The position numbers were made by a program, and so were the translations under genes. From positions 62,001 to 126,000 of the forward strand of contig NZ_VLKH01000002.1 of assembly GCF_007830175.1 (NCBI RefSeq): 64,000 nt of DNA, written 5' to 3'. This document shows, one piece after another, positions 26,494 through 36,125 of this stretch. How positions within the stretch are numbered: the stretch's first letter is position 1; each line of letters opens with the position of its first letter. Under the pieces are notes generated by a model, which had not been told where the DNA came from, did no database searches, and saw only the letters and a program-made list of their open reading frames with translations. Origin of the DNA: Sedimentibacter saalensis (GTDB taxonomy: Bacteria; Bacillota; Clostridia; Tissierellales; Sedimentibacteraceae).

Positions 26494-28446
26494 TTAACTT
26501 TGGATTCTTTCAAACATTTTTTCTATTTCATATTTTGTCATTTTGATTATTACCGGCCTTCCGTGAGGGCACGTATACGGATTTTCTGTTTGTTTAAGAT
26601 TATCCAGCAGTGCTCTTACTTCTGATATATGCAATCTGTCTCCAGCCTTAACGGATTTGACGCATGCGTTCTTAATAATTTTGTCAAGGAGTAGGTTTAA
26701 GTTGGATTTGCCAGAGTCTTTCAACGAATCCAAAATGGTGAAAAATACGTCCTTGATATTTGAATCTACGAATATGGTCGGCACATTATTTATAAGTATA
26801 GCATTTATTCCAAAGTTTTCAACGGAAAATCCTAAATTTTCGAAAATTTCCATATTATTTGATGCTGTGCAAAAGTCATCATATGACAAATTTACAACTT
26901 CAGGCACTAAAAGTTCCTGTCTAATGATTTGGTTTTTGTTGTACTGTCCAAGAAATTTCTCGTAGTTTATTCTTTCGTGGGCAGCGTGCTGGTCGATCAT
27001 AAACATCTGGTTTTTTTCCGGATTTTCGCAGATTATATATGTGTCCATGACAATTCCAACAACAACAAGCTCCGGAATTTTTTGTTCAGTTTGCTCCTCA
27101 TGTTCTAAAAACGTGTGCTGCATGGGAGTGTTTATGCTAATTTCGTCTTCTGCATAATCTAGTTGCTTATGATCATTTTCTTCAAAGATATCCATGTGGC
27201 ATAAATCGGCATATTTATGGTTACTGGATTCTTCTTCTATGGCATTTTCAAAAATATCAACTGTGTTATTATCAGTGAAGCTTACTTCCTTGAACTTTAT
27301 GTTATCATAATTTGAACTGTCAGAATAATCCGTGCCATCATAAAGGGACGTTTTATCTTTATTTATTCTTTCAAATACAGAAAAATTGTTTGAGGGTTCT
27401 TTTGTTGCCCTATGTTCTTCTCTTAAATAAATATCGTTTGTTACTTCCTTCATTATGCTCTTAGAGTTAAGTGATTTGTATATAGCTCTTTTTACTTCAT
27501 TTAAGATGAATTCCTCATTTTGGAAGCGCACTTCAGTCTTGGCCGGATGCACATTTACATCAACAAGCCATGGATCTATTTCAATTTTTAAAAAGCATGC
27601 AGGATATTTATTTTTTGGCAGAAGCGTGTTGTATGCAGCCTCAATAAAATAATTTATTCTCTTGTGTTTTATGAATCTGTCGTTGACAAATACAACCTGC
27701 TGCTTTCTGTTGCCTCTGTAGTAATTAAGATTTGTTGTATAACCATTTATTTTTATGTTGTTCTCTTCATATTCCACTTTCAAAAGTGAATTGTACAAAT
27801 CCTTATCGTAGAGGCTTGAAATTGTGTTTAAAAGGTTTGTTGTCTTGGGCGTTCTGAATGCCACGGAGCCGTTGTTCACATATTTAAATGAAATATTTTG
27901 TTTGCTCAGTGCAAGTGACACAACGACTTCATTTACGCCTCCGCTCTCTGACGCATCGCTTTTTAAGAACTTTTTCCTGGCCGGAACATTGTAAAACAGC
28001 TCTGTCACCGTGATAGTTGTTCCAACAGGGCATCCCACATCTTCCTTTAATTTAATTTCTCCGCCTTCAATTGACATCTTTATACCGTAGTCATCATTTG
28101 CAGTACGTGTTATCACTTCCACATGAGCAACTGCTGCAATGCTTGCCAGTGCTTCTCCTCTGAAACCAAGAGTGAAAAGAGAATTAAGATCGTCTGATGA
28201 TTCAATTTTGCTGGTGCAGTGTCTTCTAAAGGCATCCTCAACTTCATCCTTGTTGATTCCTTTACCGTTATCTGATATTCTGACTAAACTCTTACCGCCG
28301 TTTTTAATTTCAACTATAATTTCATCAGCTTTGGCGTCGATGGAATTTTCAACAAGTTCCTTCACTATTGATTTAGGGCTTTCAATAACCTCGCCTGCAG
28401 CAATTTTGTTGATTGTTTCGTTGTCCAACAAATGTATTTTAGCCAT
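26494..28446 (-). CDS. mutL: MutL, mismatch-repair endonuclease/ATPase
   Basis: MutL (650 residues) links mismatch recognition by MutS to strand incision. The N-terminal GHKL ATPase shows ENSIDAKADEI, DNGKGI and GFRGEALASI. A variable acidic linker spans about 345-460. The C-terminal domain carries the endonuclease motif DQHAAHERINYE (DQHA-x2-E-x4-E) and CPHGRP, so it should be a nicking MutL, as in bacteria lacking MutH. It lies 12 nt downstream of mutS in the same transcription unit. Confidence 0.96.
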   Translation of the reverse strand: MAKIHLLDNETINKIAAGEVIESPKSIVKELVENSIDAKADEIIVEIKNGGKSLVRISDNGKGINKDEVEDAFRRHCTSKIESSDDLNSLFTLGFRGEALASIAAVAHVEVITRTANDDYGIKMSIEGGEIKLKEDVGCPVGTTITVTELFYNVPARKKFLKSDASESGGVNEVVVSLALSKQNISFKYVNNGSVAFRTPKTTNLLNTISSLYDKDLYNSLLKVEYEENNIKINGYTTNLNYYRGNRKQQVVFVNDRFIKHKRINYFIEAAYNTLLPKNKYPACFLKIEIDPWLVDVNVHPAKTEVRFQNEEFILNEVKRAIYKSLNSKSIMKEVTNDIYLREEHRATKEPSNNFSVFERINKDKTSLYDGTDYSDSSNYDNIKFKEVSFTDNNTVDIFENAIEEESSNHKYADLCHMDIFEENDHKQLDYAEDEISINTPMQHTFLEHEEQTEQKIPELVVVGIVMDTYIICENPEKNQMFMIDQHAAHERINYEKFLGQYNKNQIIRQELLVPEVVNLSYDDFCTASNNMEIFENLGFSVENFGINAILINNVPTIFVDSNIKDVFFTILDSLKDSGKSNLNLLLDKIIKNACVKSVKAGDRLHISEVRALLDNLKQTENPYTCPHGRPVIIKMTKYEIEKMFERIQS

Positions 28447-28458
28447 GGTCCACCTTCT

Positions 28459-31080
28459 TTAAATGTGTTTTGCCTTTTCAATTATATCATTTAAAAGTGT
28501 AAAGGCTTTAACCGGAGTTACATTGTTTATATCAATATGTTTAATTATTTCAGATAGTTCCTTGTATTCTTTGTTCTTGCTGTTTTCAATTGGGTCTTCA
28601 TGGAACATGGAAACCTGGAAATTATCTGTTATTCTGTCTTTCTTTTTCTTAGCAAATGGTTTGTTTATGTCGCTTTCGTCAAGCTGTGATAAAATTTCCT
28701 TTGCTCTTACTACAACTTCATCAGGAAGCCCTGCAAGATTTGCTACCTGGATGCCGTAGCTTCTGTCAACGCTTCCTTCAACTATTTTTCTAAGGAATAT
28801 TATTTTATCATTGTCTTCCTTAATTAAAATCCTGTAATTTTTAACACTTTTCAATTTGCTTTCAAGCTCGGAAAGCTCGTGGTAGTGAGTTGCAAACAAT
28901 GTCTTAGCCTTGATTTTTTTTGTGATATACTCCACTACGCTCCAGGCAATGCTTAATCCGTCATATGTGCTTGTGCCTCTTCCGATTTCATCAAGAATGA
29001 GAAGGCTGTTTTCAGTGGCATTGTTCAAAATGTTTGAAACTTCGCTCATTTCAACCATAAATGTACTTTGTCCCTGGGACAGATCATCAGAAGCTCCAAC
29101 ACGTGTAAATATTTTGTCCAGAATGCAAAGCTCTGCTCTTTTGGCAGGAACAAAGCTTCCTATGTGAGCAAGGAGTGCTATGAGGGCAACTTGTCTCATG
29201 TATGTGGACTTGCCGGCCATGTTTGGTCCTGTAATGATTGACATGCGATGTTCTTTGTTGTCAATGTATGTATCGTTAGGAACAAACATTTCGTTTTTCA
29301 TAATTTTTTCTATTACAGGGTGTCTTCCATCAACAATTTTCATGTAGCCGTTGTTGTTCATGACAGGCCTTACATAATTGTTTCTGACAGCTGCAATTGC
29401 AAGTGAATTAAGTGTATCTATAATTGCTATATTAAATGCAGTTTCCTGAATTCTCACAACCTGACTTTTAATTTGTTGTCTTATTTCAAGAAACAGTTCA
29501 TATTCAAGCTTCATGAGCTGTTCGTCGGCATTGAGAATTTTAGCTTCCATTTCCTTTAGTTCCGGTGTGACATATCTTTCGCAGTTTGCCAGTGTCTGCT
29601 TTCTGATATAGTGCTCAGGTACATTTCTAAGATATGACTGTGTAACTTCAAGATAATATCCGAAAACTTTTGTATAGCCAATTTTTAAGTTTTTAATTCC
29701 CGTTGCTTCTCTTTCCTTGTTTTGAAGTTCTGAAATCCAGTTTTTGCCGTGTACGGTAATTTCCTTTATTTCATCAAGCTCAGAGTTATAGCCTTCTTTT
29801 ATAATACCTCCTTCTTTAACAGAAATGGGAGGTTCATCAACAATTGATGAGTCTATAAGATCATAAATGTCTCTCAGTGTATCAAAACTTTCTTGGATTT
29901 CCATAAACATTTTGGAGGAAAGCTCTGAAAGCTCACTCTTTAAATCAGGAAGGCTTGAAACAGACTGCTTCAGTGCATTCATGTCTCTTCCGTTGCAGTT
30001 TCCGTAAACTATTCGGCTTATGAGCCTTTCAATGTCGTAAATGCTCTTTAAGCATTCTTTGATGTTGTTTGAAGCCATTACATTTCCGTAAAGCTCTTCA
30101 ACTGCATCAAGTCTCTTGTTGATTAAAACAATGTTTTTTAACGGTTCTTCAATCCACTTTTTTAGCTGTCTTCCTCCCATGGCTGTCATGGTATGGTCAA
30201 GGACGTGGTACAGTGTGCCCTGACCTTTTTTGCCTCGAACGGTTTCAATGAGTTCAAGGTTTTTTCTTGTGCTTGAATCAAGGTACAAATACTCTCCCAC
30301 ATTATAAAAATGAAGTTTGTTAATGTGGTCAAGATTAGTTTTTTGTGTATTGTTAAGGTAGTTTAAAAGCATACCAAGAGCCATGACTGCATAGCTGTTG
30401 TCAGAAAGCCCGAATGAGTCAAGGGATACCACTTTGAAGTGTTTGAGTATTATTTCCTTGTATTCGCTGTAGCTTAAAGGCTCAGAGCATGTTATCATGG
30501 AATCAATTGCATCATTTTGTGTGAGCTTGTTTGAGATAATTTCTGAAGGATTTATTTTTAATAATTCTTCCTTCAAAAGATCAAATCTGTTGCTTTTTAT
30601 ATCAAAATCACTTAGTGAGATGTTTTCTGTTACATATAAATCTCCAGTAGAAATGTCTGCGTAGCACATGCCGAACCCCTTGTCAACATAGGTGCAGCAT
30701 AGGTAATTGTTGCTTTTTTCATCAAGCATTCCCTGGTCAATTATTGTTCCTGGCGTAATGACTCTTATGACATCTCTTTTTACGATTCCTTTGGCAGCTG
30801 ACGGATCTTCAAGCTGCTCGCATATTGCAACCTTGTATCCGTTTTCAATGAGCTTTGAAATGTAATTGTCAACGGCATGAAAAGGAACACCACACATGGG
30901 TGCTCTTTCTTCCTGGCCGCAGTCACGGCCTGTCAATGCAATTTCAAGTACCTTTGATGCTATTAGTGCATCATCAAAGAACATTTCATAAAAATCTCCA
31001 AGCCTGTACAAAAGAATGCAGTCCATATACTGCTCCTTGATACTGAAATACTGCTCCATCATAGGTGTATATTTTGCCAT
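28459..31080 (-). CDS. mutS: MutS, DNA mismatch recognition ATPase
   Basis: MutS (873 residues) binds mispairs and small loops. The mismatch-reading Phe-x-Glu is in GDFYEMFFDDA (near residue 30). The C-terminal ABC-type ATPase shows Walker A (GPNMAGKST), the FMVEMSE motif, Walker B (LLILDEIGRGTSTYDG) and the His switch FATHYHEL. A dimer or tetramer tail follows. The start ATG follows GGGAGG. Upstream to miaB lies an AT-rich repeat. This is the true MutS, distinct from the MutS2-like protein at 3711-5609. Confidence 0.97.
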   Translation of the reverse strand: MAKYTPMMEQYFSIKEQYMDCILLYRLGDFYEMFFDDALIASKVLEIALTGRDCGQEERAPMCGVPFHAVDNYISKLIENGYKVAICEQLEDPSAAKGIVKRDVIRVITPGTIIDQGMLDEKSNNYLCCTYVDKGFGMCYADISTGDLYVTENISLSDFDIKSNRFDLLKEELLKINPSEIISNKLTQNDAIDSMITCSEPLSYSEYKEIILKHFKVVSLDSFGLSDNSYAVMALGMLLNYLNNTQKTNLDHINKLHFYNVGEYLYLDSSTRKNLELIETVRGKKGQGTLYHVLDHTMTAMGGRQLKKWIEEPLKNIVLINKRLDAVEELYGNVMASNNIKECLKSIYDIERLISRIVYGNCNGRDMNALKQSVSSLPDLKSELSELSSKMFMEIQESFDTLRDIYDLIDSSIVDEPPISVKEGGIIKEGYNSELDEIKEITVHGKNWISELQNKEREATGIKNLKIGYTKVFGYYLEVTQSYLRNVPEHYIRKQTLANCERYVTPELKEMEAKILNADEQLMKLEYELFLEIRQQIKSQVVRIQETAFNIAIIDTLNSLAIAAVRNNYVRPVMNNNGYMKIVDGRHPVIEKIMKNEMFVPNDTYIDNKEHRMSIITGPNMAGKSTYMRQVALIALLAHIGSFVPAKRAELCILDKIFTRVGASDDLSQGQSTFMVEMSEVSNILNNATENSLLILDEIGRGTSTYDGLSIAWSVVEYITKKIKAKTLFATHYHELSELESKLKSVKNYRILIKEDNDKIIFLRKIVEGSVDRSYGIQVANLAGLPDEVVVRAKEILSQLDESDINKPFAKKKKDRITDNFQVSMFHEDPIENSKNKEYKELSEIIKHIDINNVTPVKAFTLLNDIIEKAKHI

Positions 31081-31097
31081 TATGAACCTCCCGTTTA

Positions 31098-31189
31098 CAA
31101 TTAAGAATGAAGAATGAAGAATAAAAAGTTTGAATTATGCATTGCACAATTCCTTCACCCATTCTTATTTCTTAACTCTTCATTAATTA
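31098..31189. repeat. AT-rich intergenic repeat between miaB and mutS
   Basis: The ends are imperfect inverted repeats (AATTAAGAATGAAGAATGAA... against the reverse of ...CTTAACTCTTCATTAATT). The middle holds TTATGCATTGCACAAT. The same kind of tract (TTCTTAATTCTTAACTC) recurs at 36088-36120. It runs into the stop codon of miaB. It looks like a small dispersed intergenic repeat; there is no coding capacity. Confidence 0.5.
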
Positions 31190-32602
31190 AACTATTTCGC
31201 CTTCCATGTGGAATGTTTTGACGTTTGTTATTTTTACATTCACTATCTGACCTAAAAGCTCTTCAGTTCCTTTGAAGTGAACAAGTCTGAAGTGCTCTGT
31301 TCTTCCTGTGAGGAAGTTGTCGCTTGTCTTGCTGGTGGATTCAACCAACACAGGATACGTATGTCCTATGCATTGGGAGTTTCTTTCAAGAACTATTTTG
31401 TACAGAACATCTAAAAGCCTGTCAAATCTTTCGTGCTTAACTTCATCAGGTATCTGGTCTTCCATTAAAGCAGCTTTGGTTCCCTCTCTCATGGAATAAA
31501 GGAATGTAAATGCAGAATCATACTGCACATTTTTAACAACATCCACAGTTTCTAAAAAGTCTTCCTCTGTTTCTCCGGGAAAGCCTACTATGATGTCTGT
31601 AGTGATTGCAACATCTGGTATTTCTTTTTTTAGCTTGTAAACCAAATCAAGATAATGTTCCTTAGTGTATTTACGGTTCATTTTGTTCAATATATTATTG
31701 CTTCCGGCTTGAACAGGCAAATGAACATGGTTGCAAACCTTGCTGCAATGTTTTATTGCCATTATTAAATCGTCAGTCAAATCCTTAGGATGAGAAGTCA
31801 TAAAGCGAATTCTTTCAATTCCATCAATTTTATTAATTTCATATAAAAGCTCGGCAAAAGTGAATTTTTTTTCAAGATTGCTTCCGTATGAGTTTACATT
31901 TTGTCCTAAAAGCGTGATTTCTTTGCATCCGTCCTGTGCCAGTGCTTTAACTTCATTGATTATTTCTTCAGGCTCCCTGCTTTTTTCTCTGCCTCTTACA
32001 TATGGAACAACGCAGTAGGTGCAGAAATTGTTGCAGCCGTATGTTATGTTTACCAAAGCCTTGTACTTGAATTTTCTCTGCTTTGGCATGTTTTCATATA
32101 TAAGCTCAGTGTTTTCTATTATGTCAATGCTCTTATTTTTGTTAATTTCTGCATTGTATATAAGACCAGGCAATTCATGTATTGTATTTGTGCCGAAGAT
32201 TATATCCACAAATGAAAACTTCTTAATTACCTTTTCTCTGATCTCTTCTTTCTGCATCATGCAGCCGCATACTGCAACAAGCATATTCGGATTATTCCTT
32301 TTTAAACCTTTTACTTCACCGAGTTTTCCAAAAACCTTCAGTTCCGCGTTTTCCCTAATAAGACATGTGTTAAAAATAACCAAATCTGCATTTGTATCGT
32401 CATCTGTTTCTTCATATCCTATGGAAGTGAGCATTCCTGAAATTTTCTCCGAATCATGCTCATTCATCTGGCAACCATAAGTAAGAATGTGATAAGTTTT
32501 TCGTCTGCCGTTCATTATAAAAAACTGTTCGTTTATATTTTTCAACTCTATTATTTTGTCGCTGCTAAGTCTAGCATCTTTAATAATTACTCTTTTGCTC
32601 AT
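31187..32602 (-). CDS. miaB: MiaB, tRNA-2-methylthio-N6-dimethylallyladenosine synthase
   Basis: MiaB (471 residues) is a radical-SAM methylthiotransferase that adds the 2-methylthio group to i6A37 made by MiaA. Its UPF0004 domain has the three auxiliary-cluster cysteines (TYGCQMNEHDS, NTCLIRENAE, CGCMMQ). The radical SAM cluster motif is GCNNFCTYC. A TRAM domain ends the protein (VLVESTSKTS ... VNVKITNVKTF). The N-terminal extension of about 40 residues before TYGC is common in clostridial MiaB. The start follows GGAG. The stop codon lies inside an AT-rich repeat. Confidence 0.95.
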   Translation of the reverse strand: MSKRVIIKDARLSSDKIIELKNINEQFFIMNGRRKTYHILTYGCQMNEHDSEKISGMLTSIGYEETDDDTNADLVIFNTCLIRENAELKVFGKLGEVKGLKRNNPNMLVAVCGCMMQKEEIREKVIKKFSFVDIIFGTNTIHELPGLIYNAEINKNKSIDIIENTELIYENMPKQRKFKYKALVNITYGCNNFCTYCVVPYVRGREKSREPEEIINEVKALAQDGCKEITLLGQNVNSYGSNLEKKFTFAELLYEINKIDGIERIRFMTSHPKDLTDDLIMAIKHCSKVCNHVHLPVQAGSNNILNKMNRKYTKEHYLDLVYKLKKEIPDVAITTDIIVGFPGETEEDFLETVDVVKNVQYDSAFTFLYSMREGTKAALMEDQIPDEVKHERFDRLLDVLYKIVLERNSQCIGHTYPVLVESTSKTSDNFLTGRTEHFRLVHFKGTEELLGQIVNVKITNVKTFHMEGEIV

Positions 32603-32716
32603 AATTCTCCAACTTTCTAAATATCCTTTATAATTACATCCTGAATATTATATCATTTAATAGAAATTTGTTCAATAAAAACTCTTTCAATGTAATTATT
32701 ATGACAAAAAAGTAAA

Positions 32717-32995
32717 CTATGAATACTGCTCAAGTATACCTTTAAGTGCACTTGCGCTGCTGCTATGTGAACGAGTAATTGCAATTTTATTTCTTTCAGA
32801 CTCATTTACTGCACAATGCACCATTTTATGAGATGCTGTGGATGTAAAAAGAATCATCAGATCAGGATTTCCTATCTGATCCTTTAGATTTACGGGCATT
32901 TTAGTGAAAATTTTTGCTTTGCATTTATATTTTTTGCATATTTCTTTGTATTGAGCTTCCATTCGCTCATGTCCTCCAATTATTACAACGCTCAT
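32717..32995 (-). CDS. DUF2325 protein
   Basis: The 92-residue protein matches DUF2325: MSVVIIGGHERM at the start, then DLMILFTSTASHKMVHCA and a basic C-terminus. The fold resembles small Rossmann-like proteins; biochemical function unknown. In clostridia these genes often occur near iron or redox genes. The start follows AAGGAGG. Two DtxR-like 19-bp operators lie upstream (33010-33028 and 33087-33105), so metal-dependent repression is a reasonable expectation. It is divergent from a LacI-family regulator. Confidence 0.85.
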   Translation of the reverse strand: MSVVIIGGHERMEAQYKEICKKYKCKAKIFTKMPVNLKDQIGNPDLMILFTSTASHKMVHCAVNESERNKIAITRSHSSSASALKGILEQYS

Positions 32996-33009
32996 ATTTC
33001 CTCCTTAGG

Positions 33010-33028
33010 TTAGTTGGCGCTAACTTAA
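33010..33028 (-). promoter_or_regulatory. DtxR-like operator, DUF2325-proximal
   Basis: TTAGTTGGCGCTAACTTAA aligns with the DtxR/IdeR consensus TTAGGTTAGGCTAACCTAA at 14 of 19 positions. It lies just upstream of the DUF2325 ribosome site and is itself a partial inverted repeat. Confidence 0.5.
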
Positions 33029-33082
33029 CTGTAAAATTTTTTATTTATTTTTATTGTTATGTACATTCAAAATTTATTCTAT

Positions 33083-33105
33083 GTAGTTAGTATATGCTAA
33101 CTACG
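33083..33105 (-). promoter_or_regulatory. DtxR-like operator, distal palindrome
   Basis: GTAGTTAG (33083-33090), 6-nt spacer, CTAACTAC (33097-33104): a perfect 8-bp-arm palindrome that shares TTAG...CTAACT with the proximal site, 77 bp away. It lies in the divergent spacer and could also affect the LacI-family gene. Confidence 0.5.
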
Positions 33106-33222
33106 CCCTAAAGTCAATATTGATTTATTTTATTCTAAATTTAAAAAGTGTTGCCGTAAATCGTTACATATTTTATAATGTATGTGAACTGTAATATCAT
33201 TGAAAATATAACGGGGGAAAAA

Positions 33223-34239
33223 ATGGCAACTATTAAAGATGTAGCTAATTTGGCGGGAGTTTCAGTTTCCACAGTTTCTGTAATAATAAATAACAAAGCA
33301 GAAGAAAGAAAAATATCAACAGCCACAAGAGAAAAAGTAGAAGAAGCAATAAAACAATTGAATTATCAACCCAGCATTTCTGCAAGAAAATTGAGGAGCA
33401 ACGAATCTAATGTATACACTGTGGGAGTATTCTGGGCTTCTGACTTTCGCATGTCTTTTTTAAGCCGGTTCATGTCAGGGCTGCAGTCAGAAATTTTAAA
33501 GCTACAAATGCCAATTGACATAGCAATATGTCCTTATGAGTCTGACAAGCTGAGGTTTGAAAAAAGACTGTACAACTTGAATACTTATAATGCAGTAATA
33601 ATTGCCAATACCACAGATGACGATAATGATTATATAAATAATAATCCACTTCCCATTCCAACTGTAATGTTTAATAGAGAATCAGAAATATATCACACAG
33701 TAGGAATAGACAATGAAGAAGCAGGAAAAAAAGCAGCTGTTCACCTTATGGCTTCAGGTGTTAAATCAGTTAATATAATTTGTCAGAAAAAAAGCTACCT
33801 GGCAATGTCAAGAAGAAGCGGAGCTTTTCTAAATGAGTGTTTAAAAAACAATATTAACATAAATGATATAATATATGTGGAAGGTTCAATTGCTGGAGGA
33901 GCTGAAGCAGGAAATACGCTTATAAGCAGAGGAAATCTTCCGGACGCTGTTTTTTGTGATTCAGACAGTATTGCCCAGGGGCTTATCTATGCATTAAAAG
34001 AACACAGTATTTCAGTTCCTCAGCAAATGAAAGTAATGGCTGTCGGCATGGGAAGTCCTGAATTCAGTAGGTTTTTCATACCTTCCATTTCAGTTGTGGA
34101 TATTCCCATGGAAAAAATGGCAGCAAAATGCATGAAAATAATTACAGAGGTTGCATCTCATGAGTTAACTGTCCCCAGTCACACTATATATGAATCTGTG
34201 CTTCATGAAAGAGAATCAACACGTAGCATTAAGCATTAA
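33223..34239 (+). CDS. LacI-family transcriptional regulator
   Basis: This 338-residue repressor has the classic LacI headpiece (MATIKDVANLAGVSVSTVSV, about 1-20), the hinge region (YQPSISARKLRS) and a periplasmic-binding-protein-like effector domain (about 60-335). The frame opens at 33178, but GGGGG before ATG 33223 and the family start at M-A-T-I-K-D-V-A decide the start. Effector unknown, likely a sugar or nucleoside. No transport or catabolic genes adjoin it, so its regulon lies elsewhere or includes the divergent DUF2325 gene. Confidence 0.9.
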   Translation: MATIKDVANLAGVSVSTVSVIINNKAEERKISTATREKVEEAIKQLNYQPSISARKLRSNESNVYTVGVFWASDFRMSFLSRFMSGLQSEILKLQMPIDIAICPYESDKLRFEKRLYNLNTYNAVIIANTTDDDNDYINNNPLPIPTVMFNRESEIYHTVGIDNEEAGKKAAVHLMASGVKSVNIICQKKSYLAMSRRSGAFLNECLKNNININDIIYVEGSIAGGAEAGNTLISRGNLPDAVFCDSDSIAQGLIYALKEHSISVPQQMKVMAVGMGSPEFSRFFIPSISVVDIPMEKMAAKCMKIITEVASHELTVPSHTIYESVLHERESTRSIKH

Positions 34240-34368
34240 ATCATAATTTATAATACATTCAATAATTTGCACAAATTATGGTTAAATTAAAAATAATCAT
34301 TTTAATTTTATCAAATATGATGTAAAATACCATGGATAGAATTAGTAATATTTTAGAAAGGATTTTAA

Positions 34369-35952
34369 ATGAATAATATAGATATTATTAACAAAAGACG
34401 AATTTTCGGCATAATTTCTCACCCTGATGCAGGAAAAACAACTTTGACAGAAAAACTTCTGCTTCACGGAGGTGCCATAAGAGAAGCTGGTACTGTAAGA
34501 GCAAGAAAAAATTCAAAATATGCCAAATCAGACTGGATGGAAATTGAAAAGCAGCGTGGTATTTCGGTTACATCTTCTGTAATGCAGTTTGAATATAACG
34601 ACAAGGTTATTTCAATCATGGACACTCCCGGTCACAATGACTTTGGTGAAGATACATACCGTATTTTGACTTCTGTTGACAGCGCAGTAATGGTTATAGA
34701 TGCCGCAAAAGGTATAGAAGCACAGACAAAAAAGCTGTTTCAGGTATGCAGCATGCGAGGAATTCCAATTTTTACATTCATAAACAAATTAGACCGTGAA
34801 TCAATGGATCCCTTAGAATCAATGCAGGAGCTTGAAGATGTATTGGGTCTTCCGTCAGTGGCAGTTACATGGCCTATAGGCTGCGGCAAGGAATTTGAAG
34901 GAGTATACGATCGTCTGAGAAACACAGTTTATTTGTTCAGAAAAAACGAACAAATTCATCTTGATGAGAACCGTGTAAATTCAAGTAAGCTTGATGGAAT
35001 TTTAAGTCCTATAAATTTGAAGAATTTAAGAAATGCAATGGACCTTTTGGACGGCGCAGGAAATGAATTTGATCTTGAAGCAGTTAAAAATGGAAAGTTG
35101 TCCCCTGTATTTTTTGGTTCTGCTCTGGCAGATTTTGGTGTTACGGAATTTCTGGAACATTTTCTTCAGATATCCCCTCCCCCTTCTGCAAGAAAAACAA
35201 CAAAGGGTGTTGTTAATCCAACAGATGAGGAATTTACCGGATTTATATTTAAGATTCAGGCAAACATGGATCCTAATCACAGAGACCGTCTGGCATTTTT
35301 AAGAATTTGCTCAGGAACATTTGTAAGAGGAATGAACGTTACATTGTCAAGGACAGGAAAGCAGCTTAAACTCAGCCAATCCACCCACCTCATGGCTAAT
35401 GAACGTGAAACTGTTGACACAGCATATGCAGGAGATGTAATAGGAATTTATGATTCTGGCAACTTCCAGATTGGTGACACTCTCACAAATGGAAAGGATA
35501 AAATATTTTTCGAACCTCTTCCGACATTCCCTCCGGAATTATTTTGCCGTGTAAGTGCTAAGAATTCCCTTAAGGGCAAGAACTTTCAAAAGGGTGTTGA
35601 ACAGCTGGCACAGGAAGGTGCAATACAGGTTTACAAAAATGAATACAATGAGGTTATTCTGGGAGCTGTTGGTATACTTCAGTTTGAGGTTTTCGAATAC
35701 AGACTTGTAAATGAATACAATACAGACATACGCATGGAAAATATTGATTTCACTGTTGCCCGCTGGGTCAAGACTGATAATCCGGAAGAACTCAAAAAAT
35801 ATCAAAACTCAAGATGCATGCTTGTATATGATCATTATGACAGGCCGGTTTTATTGTTCACAAACACATATGCTCTGAAAAGCTTCCAGGAAAGAAACGA
35901 AGACGTTGAATTAGTTGATGCACTGGATGTAATAGACGAAATTGATGCTTAA
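34369..35952 (+). CDS. prfC: Peptide chain release factor 3 (RF3)
   Basis: RF3 (527 residues) is the GTPase that recycles RF1/RF2 from terminated ribosomes. GTP-binding motifs are [10 protein letters not shown] (G1), [14 protein letters not shown] (G3) and NKLDRE (G4). The acidic insert and domain III of the TIGR00503 family follow ([21 protein letters not shown]). It is distinguished from EF-G by length and by the RF3-specific start [17 protein letters not shown]. It stands alone on the plus strand after the LacI-family gene and ends in a modified terminator (35964-36087). Confidence 0.95.
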   Translation: MNNIDIINKRRIFGIISHPDAGKTTLTEKLLLHGGAIREAGTVRARKNSKYAKSDWMEIEKQRGISVTSSVMQFEYNDKVISIMDTPGHNDFGEDTYRILTSVDSAVMVIDAAKGIEAQTKKLFQVCSMRGIPIFTFINKLDRESMDPLESMQELEDVLGLPSVAVTWPIGCGKEFEGVYDRLRNTVYLFRKNEQIHLDENRVNSSKLDGILSPINLKNLRNAMDLLDGAGNEFDLEAVKNGKLSPVFFGSALADFGVTEFLEHFLQISPPPSARKTTKGVVNPTDEEFTGFIFKIQANMDPNHRDRLAFLRICSGTFVRGMNVTLSRTGKQLKLSQSTHLMANERETVDTAYAGDVIGIYDSGNFQIGDTLTNGKDKIFFEPLPTFPPELFCRVSAKNSLKGKNFQKGVEQLAQEGAIQVYKNEYNEVILGAVGILQFEVFEYRLVNEYNTDIRMENIDFTVARWVKTDNPEELKKYQNSRCMLVYDHYDRPVLLFTNTYALKSFQERNEDVELVDALDVIDEIDA

Positions 35953-35963
35953 AAAAATAAATT

Positions 35964-36087
35964 AAAAACCAGATTGTTTTCAGATAGAAGGCAAAGAAAT
36001 TATGCAATTACGGGCAGGCACAAGACCTGCCCCTACGTATGCAAAATTGTACTTTACCAAAATTCTAAACGGAACAATCTGGTTTTT
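35964..36087 (+). terminator. prfC terminator with an insertion in its loop
   Basis: AAAAACCAGATTGTT (35964-35978) and AACAATCTGGTTTTT (36073-36087) are exact 15-bp complements followed by GTTTTATT, a classic terminator stem. They are separated by 94 nt instead of a few. The separating DNA contains the GC-rich palindrome at 36012-36032. Confidence 0.7.
36012..36032. repeat. REP-like GC-rich palindrome inside the prfC terminator
   Basis: GGGCAGG (36012-36018), CACAAGA, CCTGCCC (36026-36032), flanked by ACG and CTACG. Short GC-rich hairpins of this form (GTAGGGGCAGG... on the other strand) occur as dispersed repeats in several bacterial groups. This copy is the only one I found in the window. 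Confidence 0.5.
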
Positions 36088-36125
36088 GTTTTATTCTTAA
36101 TTCTTAACTCTTAATTATTAATTGA
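36088..36125. repeat. AT-rich intergenic repeat, second copy
   Basis: The tract TTATTCTTAATTCTTAACTC... resembles the end of the 31098-31189 repeat and likewise abuts a stop codon, that of the TDT transporter at 36126. Confidence 0.4.
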
